Positions 33,600-42,202 of a DNA stretch of 43,501 nt are shown piece by piece. Within the stretch, counting starts at the first letter, position 1. The number at the start of each line of letters is the position of its first letter. Source of the DNA: Micromonospora craterilacus (GTDB lineage Bacteria > Actinomycetota > Actinomycetes > Mycobacteriales > Micromonosporaceae); NCBI RefSeq assembly GCF_003236315.1, contig NZ_POTY01000022.1, positions 1-43,501 of the forward strand, in the 5' to 3' direction. The notes beneath the pieces were generated by a model. That model did no database searches. It worked only from the letters and a program-made list of their open reading frames with translations, and had not been told where the DNA came from. The position numbers were made by a program, and so were the translations under genes.

Positions 33600-33860
33600 G
33601 GTTCGATTCTGGTCGGTCTGGTGCCGGATCACCGGTAGGTCATCGCAGGCGAGGGACTTGCCAAGACCATCTACCGTGCCCGGCTCGCGGCAACGGAGAT
33701 GCTGCCAAGGCTGGCAAGATCTATGGACGCGGCGCTGGCGGGCGTGGTGAATTAATTCCACTTGTGGCGACACCGGTCGCCACAAGATTCGGCTATTCAC
33801 CACTGCCCTGTTTCTTTGTGGGCGCGACGGCATATCTCACCTCTGAGACGGGTGTCTACG

Positions 33861-34529
33861 ATGCGCTTCGGATCGATTTCGTCGGCTTTACCTCGCTGGC
33901 TGCCGATAGGCTTGAGAATTCGAGCAACCGCGATGTTGGCGATCCTTGGGGCCGCAGGGCTAGTGGCGACGGGATGCAACGTGGCTCCCCAGGGACCTTC
34001 CGCGGGTGCCGGCCCAACCTCATCCGCCGAGGCACGCCGACCGATGCCGTCGGGCGCTTCCGCACCGGCCGCGGCTAAGTACCAGCCGGTCAGCGCGTTG
34101 TCCACGCGGCTCGACCTGCGTGCGATCTCCAACCTCCTCGGGCGCGTCGACCCGTCGCTGATGGTGGACAGTTCCCACAGGGTTGGCAGCTCCACCAGCC
34201 TGGGATGCACGTTCACCGCCGGGCGCATACCTGAGGGCGTGGTGGTGACGGTGCGCGCCGATGTCGGTGCGCCTGGCTCGGGCAGGTTGATGTACGAGGG
34301 TCTGCGGCAGGTGCAGGAGTCGACCCGCCCGGTCACTGACCTACTCGATCTCGGCGCAGCCGCGTACTCCTACACCGACGAGTCAGGCCTGGGCGTCGTG
34401 ACCTACGACGCGAACCTTTACCTGACGGTCAGCGCCGCAGCCCTGCGGCTCGGCGCCGACCTGCCCGACGGGCTGGCCGCCGCACTGCGAGCCATCGCGT
34501 TGTCCGCCCTCGACAGCCTGCGCGGCTAA
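33861..34529 (+). CDS. lipoprotein, DUF3558-like
   Basis: A 222-residue secreted lipoprotein. The signal peptide (basic start, then TAMLAILGAAGLVATGC) has a lipobox LVATGC with the lipidated Cys39. A Ser/Ala/Pro-rich linker follows and a soluble domain from about 75 (VSALSTRLDLRAISNLLG, SLGCTFTAG) that resembles DUF3558-type lipoproteins of actinobacteria. I chose the ATG at 33861 because the preceding residues do not fit a signal. It ends 51 bases before the dioxygenase start, so it may belong to the same operon; a link to the enzymes is not evident. Likely anchored to the outer face of the cell membrane. Confidence 0.75.
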   Translation: MRFGSISSALPRWLPIGLRIRATAMLAILGAAGLVATGCNVAPQGPSAGAGPTSSAEARRPMPSGASAPAAAKYQPVSALSTRLDLRAISNLLGRVDPSLMVDSSHRVGSSTSLGCTFTAGRIPEGVVVTVRADVGAPGSGRLMYEGLRQVQESTRPVTDLLDLGAAAYSYTDESGLGVVTYDANLYLTVSAAALRLGADLPDGLAAALRAIALSALDSLRG

Positions 34530-34580
34530 TTGCAGCCGCGTCCCACCATCTCCGCTTTGCCGACGCCTGGAGGCTCTCCC

Positions 34581-35303
34581 ATGCCCCTGCCATCGATGCC
34601 CGCCGTACTGCCAGGAGTGGGCGACACCGATTACGCCCGCTACATGCGCACCGACGAGTTGCTGTCCCTGCAGAAGGATCCGAGCGAGTGGGTGCATCCC
34701 GACGAGTTGCTGTTCCAGATCACGCACCAGAGCACCGAGCTGTGGCTGAAGCTCACCCGTTCCCTCCTGGCACGGGCCCTCACGCATCTCGGTGTCGGGC
34801 AGCCCGGCGCGGCGGAGCTGCAGCTTCGCCGGGCTTCGGAGGCGATGCGGCTGATCACCGAGCACCTGCACATTCTCCGGTCGCTGCCTCCGGCGCACTT
34901 CGCTCTCATCCGCCCCGCGCTGGGCACCGGTTCGGGGTTTGAGTCTCCTGGCTGGCGGCTGTTGCGCTCGGCCACCACGGAGCTGGACATCGCGTTCAGT
35001 CATCTGCTGGCTTCACACCGGCTCAGCCCTGCCGATCTGTACCAGCGCCCGCCGGCGGATCCGCTGTACCGGCTCGCCGAGGCGTTGGTGGAGTTCGACG
35101 AGCGGATCGCCCAGTGGCGCACTGAGCACTACAGCGTGGCCACCCGCGTCATCGGTCAAGGTGTGCTTGGCACCCGACGCACGCCGATCGACAGTCTGCC
35201 CACGTTGCTCGCCCATCGTCGTTTCCCGACGCTGTGGGAGGCACGGGGAGTTCTGATCGGCGCAGCCGCGTCGGATCGGTGCCCGCGGAGGGCGCAGCCG
35301 TGA
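34581..35303 (+). CDS. tryptophan 2,3-dioxygenase family protein
   Basis: A 240-residue heme enzyme of the tryptophan 2,3-dioxygenase superfamily. Characteristic residues are present: VHPDELLFQITHQSTELWLK contains the distal His49 (position of Xanthomonas TDO His55); Arg111 in FALIRP lies before GTGSGFESPGWR (the SGFQS-like segment), the substrate carboxylate region; His183 in TEHYSVATRVIG is the expected proximal heme ligand, followed by GT at 197-198. The GTGGSSG loop of standard TDO is replaced by GTRRTPID, so substrate preference may differ. Start: ATG 34581 with GGAGG seven bases upstream. Its stop overlaps the GTG start of the next gene (GTGA). It would insert O2 into an indole ring, giving N-formylkynurenine if tryptophan is the substrate. 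Confidence 0.85.
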   Translation: MPLPSMPAVLPGVGDTDYARYMRTDELLSLQKDPSEWVHPDELLFQITHQSTELWLKLTRSLLARALTHLGVGQPGAAELQLRRASEAMRLITEHLHILRSLPPAHFALIRPALGTGSGFESPGWRLLRSATTELDIAFSHLLASHRLSPADLYQRPPADPLYRLAEALVEFDERIAQWRTEHYSVATRVIGQGVLGTRRTPIDSLPTLLAHRRFPTLWEARGVLIGAAASDRCPRRAQP

Positions 35304-36448
35304 CGGCGGTGGCGCCGCCCCAGCCCACGTCGCTGCGACAGCGACTGAGTGCGTCGCCGGTCGGCGCGCACCTGGCGGCGTGCAGCGTTGCCCCGCGCAC
35401 CAGCGAGGTCGACCGGGCGCTGGCCCGGATGCTTGACGACTTGGCCCGGCCCGGGTTCTGGCAGGCATGCGAGCAGCAGGTCGACTTGGCCCGGGAACTG
35501 TTCGCGCGGCTGATCGGCGCGGACACCGACCAGATCGCGATCCTGCCCAATGCCAGCGTCGCCGCATATCAGGCCGCGACTTCACGGCACTGGCGGCGTC
35601 GCCGAGAAATCCTGACCACGTATGCCGAGTTTCCCGGCCTGGCCCACGTCTGGATGGCCCACCAGCGGATGCGGGTGCGATGGTGCGGCAGCCCGTCAGC
35701 GGCCGTGAGCGCCGACCATTACCTGTCACAGATCACCGACCGCACCGCACTGGTGTCAGTTCCGGCCGTCACCTACCGCGATGCCGTTCGTCTCGACGTG
35801 CGGCGGGTCGCCGATGCCGCGCACGCCGCTGGCGCTGCCGTGATCGTCGACGCCTACCAGGCAGCTGGTGTGATGCCGCTAGACGTCAATGCGATGCGAT
35901 GCGACTTCCTGGTCGCGGGCACGGGAAAGTACCTGCTCGGGTTACCTGGGATCGCCTTCCTGTACGTCCGACAGCCCGGCGCCGGCCCGGCGCCGACACT
36001 CACCGGCTGGCTGGGCCGCACCGCCCCACACGCCCTTCGAGCCACCGTCCTTGACTCACCCCCGCACGCACGCAGATTCGAGACCGGCACGCCTGCCGCG
36101 GCGGCCGTCTACGCTGCGGTCGCCGGCCTGTCTCTCGTGGGTGACCTGGACCTACGGCAGGTCCGCAGCCACACGCAGCGGCTGATCGCCGTGGCCGCGC
36201 ATCGTCTGACCGAGCAGGGCGAGATGGTGAGGGTGGCGAGCAACCTCGACGCACAGGGCGCGCACCTTGCGCTCATCGAACCGCATGCCGAGGCGATGTC
36301 TGCCTGGCTCGGGCATCGGGGCATCGTCACGGCCCCCCGCCACGGCGTGCTGCGTCTGGCGATGCACGCCTACACCACCGGCGACGACATTGATGCCGCG
36401 TGCGAGGCGATCGCCGAATACCGGCACCGCGCGGGATCCGCACGATGA
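35300..36448 (+). CDS. PLP-dependent class V aminotransferase-fold enzyme, kynureninase-like
   Basis: A 382-residue fold-type I PLP enzyme. The cofactor Lys210 is in VAGTGKYLLGLPGIAFLYV and the pyridine-binding Asp184 in VIVDAYQAAGVMPLDV, as in class V enzymes (kynureninase, cysteine desulfurase, isopenicillin epimerase). The start is the GTG at 35300, which overlaps the stop of the dioxygenase; its own stop overlaps the next ATG (ATGA). The context, between two TDO-family genes, favours a kynureninase-like role that removes alanine from kynurenine to give anthranilate or a derivative, but an aminotransferase or desulfurase activity cannot be excluded from sequence. No regulator is coupled. 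Confidence 0.85.
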   Translation: MTAVAPPQPTSLRQRLSASPVGAHLAACSVAPRTSEVDRALARMLDDLARPGFWQACEQQVDLARELFARLIGADTDQIAILPNASVAAYQAATSRHWRRRREILTTYAEFPGLAHVWMAHQRMRVRWCGSPSAAVSADHYLSQITDRTALVSVPAVTYRDAVRLDVRRVADAAHAAGAAVIVDAYQAAGVMPLDVNAMRCDFLVAGTGKYLLGLPGIAFLYVRQPGAGPAPTLTGWLGRTAPHALRATVLDSPPHARRFETGTPAAAAVYAAVAGLSLVGDLDLRQVRSHTQRLIAVAAHRLTEQGEMVRVASNLDAQGAHLALIEPHAEAMSAWLGHRGIVTAPRHGVLRLAMHAYTTGDDIDAACEAIAEYRHRAGSAR

Positions 36449-37683
36449 GCATCAACCCGATACAGCAGTGGCTGAACGGCCGGCCCAACGCCCGCCGGTT
36501 TCCCTTCGAGCCGACGATGGTCGCCTTTCAGCACCACGGGAAGCACGCCATGCCCCAGGAGTGGCTCACGCTGCTGAGCACGGCCCGAGACCGCCTTTTC
36601 GAGGTGTCAGGGCCCAAAGACCACCTCACCGCTTTCCTGTTCAACGCGCTCGACAAGGCCGACAACCGGTTCGACTACCGCAGCTACCTGGCCCTGCCGC
36701 TGCTGCCGATCCCAGACCCCGATACCAGTAGCGACACAGCCGCCCGGCTGATGGCCCGCCGCAACCGCTATCACGTCCTGCTCCTGTCCGACCTGATCGC
36801 CTTCGAACTCCACGCCCTCGACAGCGCCAAAGCGCCGCTGCCCCGGCTTCGCCCCACCGAGCCCATCGTGCGCAAGCGCCTACGGCACGCGGTGCGAGCA
36901 AGTGTTCCCGCGCTGCGCCGGCTCAGCATCGACCTCCACCTCCCCGACGAGCCCGTGTCGGCGGCCCGGCACCTCGTCGCGATGGCCTGCGTCGATCGCT
37001 CCAGCACCGACCGCCTGACGCTGCGAACCAGCATGCTGCCGGTCTCGACCGTGCACGATGAGTGGCTATTCGTACGGGTGCTGCAGGCGTTCGAACTGGC
37101 CTTCGGACAACTTGCCGTCGACCTCACCGCGGTCTGCAGCGCGGTGAGCGACAAGCAGCTGCCAGAGGCCGGTGCCCGCCTCTGCACTGCCGCCGCGCTC
37201 CTTCGGGAGGCCGGCCCCTTGTGGTCCCTGTTGGCCACCATGCAACCGGAGGCATTCCACACCTTCCGGGTGCACACCGACGGCGCAAGCGCCATCCAGT
37301 CCCGCGCGTACAAACTCGTCGAGTCCCTGTGCCGCACACCCGACCGGCAGCGTCTGCACTCGGCGGCGTACCGCTCCGTGCCTGACGTGCAGGCCCGCAT
37401 TCGCCACGGGCAAGCCACCATCGACGACGCCCTGGACGCGATCCGCGCCGACCAACACACTCTCTCGCAGACACCAGCCCTGGCCGACGGGATGCAGCAG
37501 TTCGCTGCTGCCCTGCAGCAATGGCGGCGTACCCACTACCGCCTCGCAGTACGGATGCTGGGCACCGAACAACCCGGTACCGGCGCCACCCCCGGCACGC
37601 CCTACCTCCTGCAAAACCGCGAGACCGCCGTGTTCCGCCACCGCACCGCCATTGGAAACCACCAGCAACACCAGCAGCCGTAG
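36445..37683 (+). CDS. divergent TDO-superfamily heme protein with long N-terminal domain
   Basis: A 412-residue protein. Residues 200-398 form a TDO-like domain: STVHDEWLFVRVLQAFELAF, the LATMQPEAFHTFRVHTDGAS segment with Arg275 and GASAIQSRAYK, then THYRLAVRMLG with the presumed proximal His364 and GTG and GTPYL motifs at 378-388. In the distal position where TDO has a His after FIVQ, this protein has Leu (VRVLQ), so the distal His is missing. The first 200 residues are an unfamiliar helical domain that may form part of a PrnB-like longer architecture (inference). The likely chemistry is oxidation or rearrangement of an indole derivative; substrate unknown. It overlaps the upstream stop (ATGA) and closes the operon. 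Confidence 0.8.
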   Translation: MSINPIQQWLNGRPNARRFPFEPTMVAFQHHGKHAMPQEWLTLLSTARDRLFEVSGPKDHLTAFLFNALDKADNRFDYRSYLALPLLPIPDPDTSSDTAARLMARRNRYHVLLLSDLIAFELHALDSAKAPLPRLRPTEPIVRKRLRHAVRASVPALRRLSIDLHLPDEPVSAARHLVAMACVDRSSTDRLTLRTSMLPVSTVHDEWLFVRVLQAFELAFGQLAVDLTAVCSAVSDKQLPEAGARLCTAAALLREAGPLWSLLATMQPEAFHTFRVHTDGASAIQSRAYKLVESLCRTPDRQRLHSAAYRSVPDVQARIRHGQATIDDALDAIRADQHTLSQTPALADGMQQFAAALQQWRRTHYRLAVRMLGTEQPGTGATPGTPYLLQNRETAVFRHRTAIGNHQQHQQP

Positions 37684-37855
37684 GCGTCCGTATCCAGCGT
37701 CGGGGACCCGCACCCCCAGCAAGGCCCCATCTCACAGCCGGCCGCCACGGCCAGGAGGTAGGAGACCACCAACCCGGCAACAGATACATACGACACCCGC
37801 AGCTCCCGGACCAGCGCCACAGCTGCGCCGCCGACCGTGTGGGAGTTGCCCCCTG

Positions 37856-38033
37856 GTCCTGGACACTTGAGCCTTGGATCGTGAGGGTCCGGGGAGATCA
37901 GGAGTCCCTGACAGTGGTGATGAAGCACTACCCTGCCGAGTTCAAGGCCGACGCGGTCGCGTTGTACCGGTCTCGGCCTGGCGCGACGATCGCGCAGATC
38001 GCTGATGACCACACATCCAAACGCCGCTCATAG
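37856..38033 (+). pseudogene. IS3-family element remnant (start of OrfA)
   Basis: The ATG at 37920 opens MKHYPAEFKADAVALYRSRP followed by GATIAQIADD, the helix-turn-helix start of IS3-family OrfA. After about 30 residues the similarity ends (HTSKRRS stop). Upstream, TCCTGGACACTTGAGCC looks like the left terminal repeat of such an element. Only the left end remains. Confidence 0.65.
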
Positions 38034-38468
38034 GTTCGCGGGGTTGGGGGACGCTGCGGGGGCAACGGCAAGCAGGGGTGCGGGCTTGATCTCTATCTAG
38101 CCCGATCGACGGGACCTCTCCGGGCTTTGCGATGCCTTCGCACCCTTCTGTGGCTGCTTGGCGCGTTGCCGCTACGGAGTCGCGATGTAGACGTCGACAT
38201 CGGCCCCGCCTTCAAACGCTACATCGCCGGCGACCTCTACTACGTGGTCAAGATCGCAACGAGCCAAGGTAGTGATTGCGTCCGCCGCGCGGATTGCCTG
38301 GTAGATCCTCTCGGCCGTCTGAGGCAACCCAGTCCGGTGCCTACTTGTGCCACCGGTACGCTGACAACGCAGCAGTGCCACGCGCCAGGCGTTCAGTAGA
38401 CCAGCCAGAATAGCAAAGTGCTTCGACGACGCGAATTGGCCGCGAGGAGGCACAGAAGGGTACAGAGA
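38034..38468. other. lower-GC region with one doubtful frame
   Basis: On the minus strand, 38172-38453 contains a protein-like stretch, AERIYQAIRAADAITTLARC, ending VEVAGDVAFEGGADVDVYIA, with a GTG start but no good ribosome binding site. It may be the C-terminal part of a decayed gene; I cannot name the family. No other gene is supported here. Confidence 0.35.
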
Positions 38469-39032
38469 ATGTCCTCGTTCAACTTGGGAATAGGACTGAT
38501 TCTAGCGTCGGCCGGTTTAGTGTTCGCAGCTGGCTGCACTCCCACACCTGCGACTCCCGAGACCGTTGATGGAGTCCCTGTCTACAAGGAGGAGGACAGA
38601 CCTCAGGCGCCTACCGTCACTGGCGATAGTCTAGACGGCCAAGCAGTGCATTTCGCCGCACACGAGGGCAATGTCCTTGTCGTCAACTTTTGGGCGTCCT
38701 GGTGCGCTCCGTGTCGACGCGAAACGCCTCATCTAGTCGAGGTGGCAGCGGCAACCAGGGATCGGAACGTGAAATTCGTTGGAGTTAACGTACAGGACAC
38801 CTCAGATAAGGCCCGGGCCTTTGTTGCCGCCTATCAGGTCGACTACGAAAACATCTTTGATCCAGGCGGCCGGGTCGCGATGAAGTTCTCGAATCTCGCG
38901 CCTCGAACCATTCCTGCAACAGTCGTTGTAGATGCGGATGGCAATATCGCAAGCGTCGTGAACGGGCCAATCGCAAAGGAAACGCTCGTCGCAATACTCG
39001 AGGAGGTACTGCCGTACAACGCCGACATATAG
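38469..39032 (+). CDS. TlpA/ResA-like thioredoxin-fold lipoprotein
   Basis: A 187-residue secreted lipoprotein thiol-disulfide oxidoreductase. The signal ends in LVFAAGC with lipidated Cys23; the thioredoxin fold has the active site WASWCAPCRRETPHL (Cys79 and Cys82) and the cis-Pro region RTIPATVVVDADG. Such proteins reduce or isomerise disulfides on the outer face of the membrane, for example in cytochrome c maturation. The ATG at 38469 has GAAGGG eight bases upstream; an in-frame GTG at 38418 is less likely. The gene is less GC-rich than its surroundings, which suggests transfer. It is followed by a truncated permease fragment. Confidence 0.88.
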   Translation: MSSFNLGIGLILASAGLVFAAGCTPTPATPETVDGVPVYKEEDRPQAPTVTGDSLDGQAVHFAAHEGNVLVVNFWASWCAPCRRETPHLVEVAAATRDRNVKFVGVNVQDTSDKARAFVAAYQVDYENIFDPGGRVAMKFSNLAPRTIPATVVVDADGNIASVVNGPIAKETLVAILEEVLPYNADI

Positions 39033-39035
39033 GCG

Positions 39036-39269
39036 CACAGTTTTCTGGCCGAAAGTGCGTCTCTGGGCACGTTAGGCGGGATGGTCGGCACGTCGGTCGG
39101 AGTTATCGTTGTGCTCTCCGTTTCCATCGCGCGACAATGGACACCATTGATCGATCCATGGGTGGCAGTTCCGGCACCCCTCGTTGGCACATTAATCGGT
39201 ATTCTGGCGGGCCTATATCCGGCACTGCGCGCGGCACGCATCGAGCCCGTCGAGGCTCTTCGTCGCTGA
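39036..39269 (+). pseudogene. C-terminal fragment of an FtsX/MacB-type ABC permease
   Basis: The frame directly after the TlpA-like stop reads AHSFLAESASLGTLGGMVGT, SVGVIVVLSVSIARQWTPLI and APLVGTLIGILAGLYPALRA before ARIEPVEALRR. This is the typical last transmembrane segments and end of a MacB/FtsX-family permease (LAGLYPALRAARIEPVEALR). The rest of the gene is absent, so it is a remnant of a larger locus that was cut, probably with the neighbouring TlpA-like gene. Confidence 0.75.
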
Positions 39270-39566
39270 AAGAGTGGCGCAAGGAGACATGGCCGGCGGA
39301 ACGTAAAGTGCGCTGTAGGCGTGGCCTTGAAGCGGTTGACGTTGCCTTCCACCGGGCCTGAACTCCCAGGTTGAGTGAGTCCGGCGACGACGGCATCGCG
39401 GTCGCTGTTCAGGCCAGGGGCGAAGTTGCGGAGACGACCAAGCCGGGCCACCAAGCGGGCGCCGAACCGACCCGACCAGTAGCGCCGAGTAGGTGGTGGT
39501 GCTGGTGAGGGCCACCACTGCGACTGGAGCACCGGGGACGACCACATGGGCCGATCGGCGGTGCAT

Positions 39567-40895
39567 TCACTGCAGCCGGCAGGCCGTCAGGGCGCCAACG
39601 GCCGGCAGCGCAGCGGTCGCGGCAAGCGAGACGGCGGGGCGTGCGGTGTCCCAGTGAGCAGCGCAGATAGCGGCACCGAAGGCGCCGCCGAGGAAAGTGG
39701 CGAGGATGAACAGGCCGATGGCGCCGCCCCCGTCGCGAGGTCCGGTGCGACCGCTGACGTAGGCGGTGAGTAGCGTCTGCGCGACGGCCGCCGCGGTGAA
39801 CGCCGCGGTGCTGGTGGCCGCGAGCACCCAGGGCCGTGGGTCGGCCGCGGCGTAGGCAAGCCCGGCGGCCAGCACGAGGCTCACGACGGCAAGCACACGC
39901 CTAGGCGGCTGGCGGCGGGCCGCTCGCACCGTGGATCGGGCTACCAGGGCGCCGATGACCGCGCCGGGTAGCAGGAGGACACCGATGTCTGTGGTGGTGT
40001 AGTCCTGGCGGGCCAGTAGGTGGGGTGCGGCGTAGAGAGTGGCGAAGAGACCGCCGTAGACGCATCCTCCGGTGGCGGCGGCAAACCAGAACCAGGCGGC
40101 GGACAGCGTCGCAGGCGGCAGGAACCCGTTGGTGTGCTTGCGGGCGTGCACGACCAGGCTGGCAGTGAGGGTCGCCGTGACGGCGGCAATCCCGGCCGTC
40201 ACGGTGTCGGGCCGCTGGGCGGCGGACTGCGCGAGCAGCAGTAGCCCGGTGGCGGTGGCCGTGACGAGACCGACGCCAGCCCAGTCCACCGGCGCCTGAC
40301 GGGGCATGCGTGTGGTCAGTGGAAGGCACGCCGGAACGGCGGCGATCGACAGCGCTGGCAGGGCCAGTGCTACCTGCCAGGACCAGTGCGTCGCCATCGC
40401 GCCGGCGAGTGGGGCGGTGGCGGAGAACCCGGCGAGGCAGGCACCGAACGCGGCCAGGGCAGTGGGGCGGCGGGCGGCCGGTAGCCCGGCCGTTGCGGTG
40501 AGCGCGACGGCCATGGTCGCTCCGGAGCCCATTGCCAGCAGGATCCGGCCGCAGACAACGACGGTCAGGGTGGACGCGATGGCGCATGTCACGGCGCCTG
40601 CGGTCAGCAGTGCCGCGGCGGTGAGCAGGACGGGGCGGGTGCCCCAGAGGTCTGTCATGCGTCCGGCTGTCACCGCCCCGACTCCGACGCCGACGGCGTA
40701 GGCGGTGAGGATCCAGACCAGGGCGGGGCTGCCGTTGGCGAGGTGGTCGGCGGTAGCGGGCAGGGCGACGGCGGCGGCGCTGACGCCATACACCGCCGGC
40801 CCGTACAGGGCGCCCCACCGCCATCCCGCGCCGCGACTGCCGGAGACGGTGGTGCGGATCGACCTATTGACCGGTGATGAGGAGTACGTGCTCAT
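39567..40895 (-). CDS. MFS transporter
   Basis: A 442-residue membrane transporter of the major facilitator superfamily with about 12-14 predicted transmembrane segments. The conserved loop between helices 2 and 3 is visible as GRMTDLWGTRPVLLTAAALL, followed by CGRILLAMGSGATMAVALT, resembling drug:H+ antiporters. The start is the ATG at 40895, which overlaps the stop of the permease (ATGA); the much longer open frame in this phase up to 41945 is a shadow of that gene. Third gene of a coupled operon with a MarR regulator and an amino-acid permease. Export of a small compound is likely; substrate unknown. Confidence 0.88.
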   Translation of the reverse strand: MSTYSSSPVNRSIRTTVSGSRGAGWRWGALYGPAVYGVSAAAVALPATADHLANGSPALVWILTAYAVGVGVGAVTAGRMTDLWGTRPVLLTAAALLTAGAVTCAIASTLTVVVCGRILLAMGSGATMAVALTATAGLPAARRPTALAAFGACLAGFSATAPLAGAMATHWSWQVALALPALSIAAVPACLPLTTRMPRQAPVDWAGVGLVTATATGLLLLAQSAAQRPDTVTAGIAAVTATLTASLVVHARKHTNGFLPPATLSAAWFWFAAATGGCVYGGLFATLYAAPHLLARQDYTTTDIGVLLLPGAVIGALVARSTVRAARRQPPRRVLAVVSLVLAAGLAYAAADPRPWVLAATSTAAFTAAAVAQTLLTAYVSGRTGPRDGGGAIGLFILATFLGGAFGAAICAAHWDTARPAVSLAATAALPAVGALTACRLQ

Positions 40896-42202
40896 CGCAG
40901 GACCGCCGTCATCGCGGTCGGGTACGGATGCAGGCTGCTGAGGTCGTCCCCGGCGCGGGGGTGTGGCGGGGCAGGTGGGCGTGTGCGGCGGCGACGGATC
41001 AGGACGGCGACCACGACGGCAGCCGGGGCGAGCAGGAACTGTCCGGACAGGGCAGCGACCGCGGCGACGGCGAGTGCGGCCACGCCGGCGTTGAGCCGCT
41101 GGCGGCGGGTGGGCAGCAGACGTACCGCCGCGGCGAGACCGAGCAGGGTGACGCAGGCGAGCATCGCGGCGAACGTCCGCATCAGGGCCTCCACGGTGAT
41201 CACGTGTGGTGCCCCGGCGGCGGCTGCCGCGACGAGCGCGGCGGCGGCGGCCTGCACGAGGACGCTTCGTCGGGGCGCGCCGTTGTGCGTCGCCGCGAGG
41301 CGTGCGGGCAGGATGCCGTGGCGTGCCAGGCTGAGTCCGGCGCGGGCTCCGGCGGCGACGAAGGTGACGCTCGCCGCGACGGTGAACAGGACGGCGGCCA
41401 TCGCGACCACCGCGGCCATCCACGGCCGGTCCGCAGGGGCGAGTAGGCGCATCAGTGGCACCGTGGTGCTGCCGGCCTCGTCGCCGAGGACACCGACGGT
41501 GCACCATGCGAGTCCCGTGTAGAGCACGACGATGACCGCGAGGCTTGCCATGGCCGCTCTGCGTACCTGCCGCGGATCGGTGAACTCTGCGGACAGGTTG
41601 GCGGTCGCCTCCCAGCCGCAGATCGCCACGAACAGCACCGCGATGGCACTGCCGACTCCCGCGATGCCGTAGGGCGCGAACGGGGTCATCCGATCGAGAT
41701 TCACCCGTGGTCCCGCCGCCACGACCACCGCGACGAGCAGCCCGATCAGCACTGCGGTGAGGACCAGTTGCACCCGGGCGGACAGGTGCAGCCCCACCAC
41801 GTTCGCCAGGTACACCACGGCCAGTAGGGCCACGGTGACCCCGAGGGCTGTCCTCGCGGGGGCGTTCAGCGCGGCGGTGGTGTAGCGGGCACCCGCGATG
41901 GCTCCCGCGACCACCCCGACCGGCACCGCGGCGAAGAGCCAGCACCCGACCACGTCTGCGGTGCGGTCACCGAACGCCCGCCGGGTGAACGCGGCCACGC
42001 CGCCGGAGTCGGGGTAGCGGGTGCCGAGCGCGGCGAACGAGGTCGCGATCTGCGCGGACACGCACAACAGGGCCGCCCACGCCAGCAGCGACGCCGGGCC
42101 GGCAGCTCGCACCGCCATCGCTGGCAGGACCAGCACTCCGGGACCCAGGACGGCGCCGACGCACAGGGCCGTCCCACGGGCCGTGCCGATCCCGGCGCTC
42201 AC
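40892..42202 (-). CDS. APC-family amino-acid permease
   Basis: A 436-residue integral membrane protein with about 12 hydrophobic segments, in the APC superfamily and closest in feel to the YjeH type. The N-terminal signature region is GTARGTALCVGAVLGPGVLV; later FVAICGWEATANLSAEFTDP matches the family's helix 6 region. It should move amino acids or related amines across the cell membrane by proton coupling. The GTG start at 42202 overlaps the MarR stop (GTGA) and its stop overlaps the MFS start (ATGA). A stretch of Arg/Pro (RRRRTRPPAPPHPR) marks the cytoplasmic tail. Confidence 0.85.
   Translation of the reverse strand: MSAGIGTARGTALCVGAVLGPGVLVLPAMAVRAAGPASLLAWAALLCVSAQIATSFAALGTRYPDSGGVAAFTRRAFGDRTADVVGCWLFAAVPVGVVAGAIAGARYTTAALNAPARTALGVTVALLAVVYLANVVGLHLSARVQLVLTAVLIGLLVAVVVAAGPRVNLDRMTPFAPYGIAGVGSAIAVLFVAICGWEATANLSAEFTDPRQVRRAAMASLAVIVVLYTGLAWCTVGVLGDEAGSTTVPLMRLLAPADRPWMAAVVAMAAVLFTVAASVTFVAAGARAGLSLARHGILPARLAATHNGAPRRSVLVQAAAAALVAAAAAGAPHVITVEALMRTFAAMLACVTLLGLAAAVRLLPTRRQRLNAGVAALAVAAVAALSGQFLLAPAAVVVAVLIRRRRTRPPAPPHPRAGDDLSSLHPYPTAMTAVLR

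Noticed and set aside
37730..37760. GGCCG-cca-CGGCC hairpin after the dioxygenase operon as terminator
   Set aside because: Only a 5-bp stem with no other support; too weak to list as a feature.
40896..41945. N-terminal 350 codons of the frame 39567-41945
   Set aside because: This part is an out-of-phase shadow of the amino-acid permease; the MFS start is at 40895.
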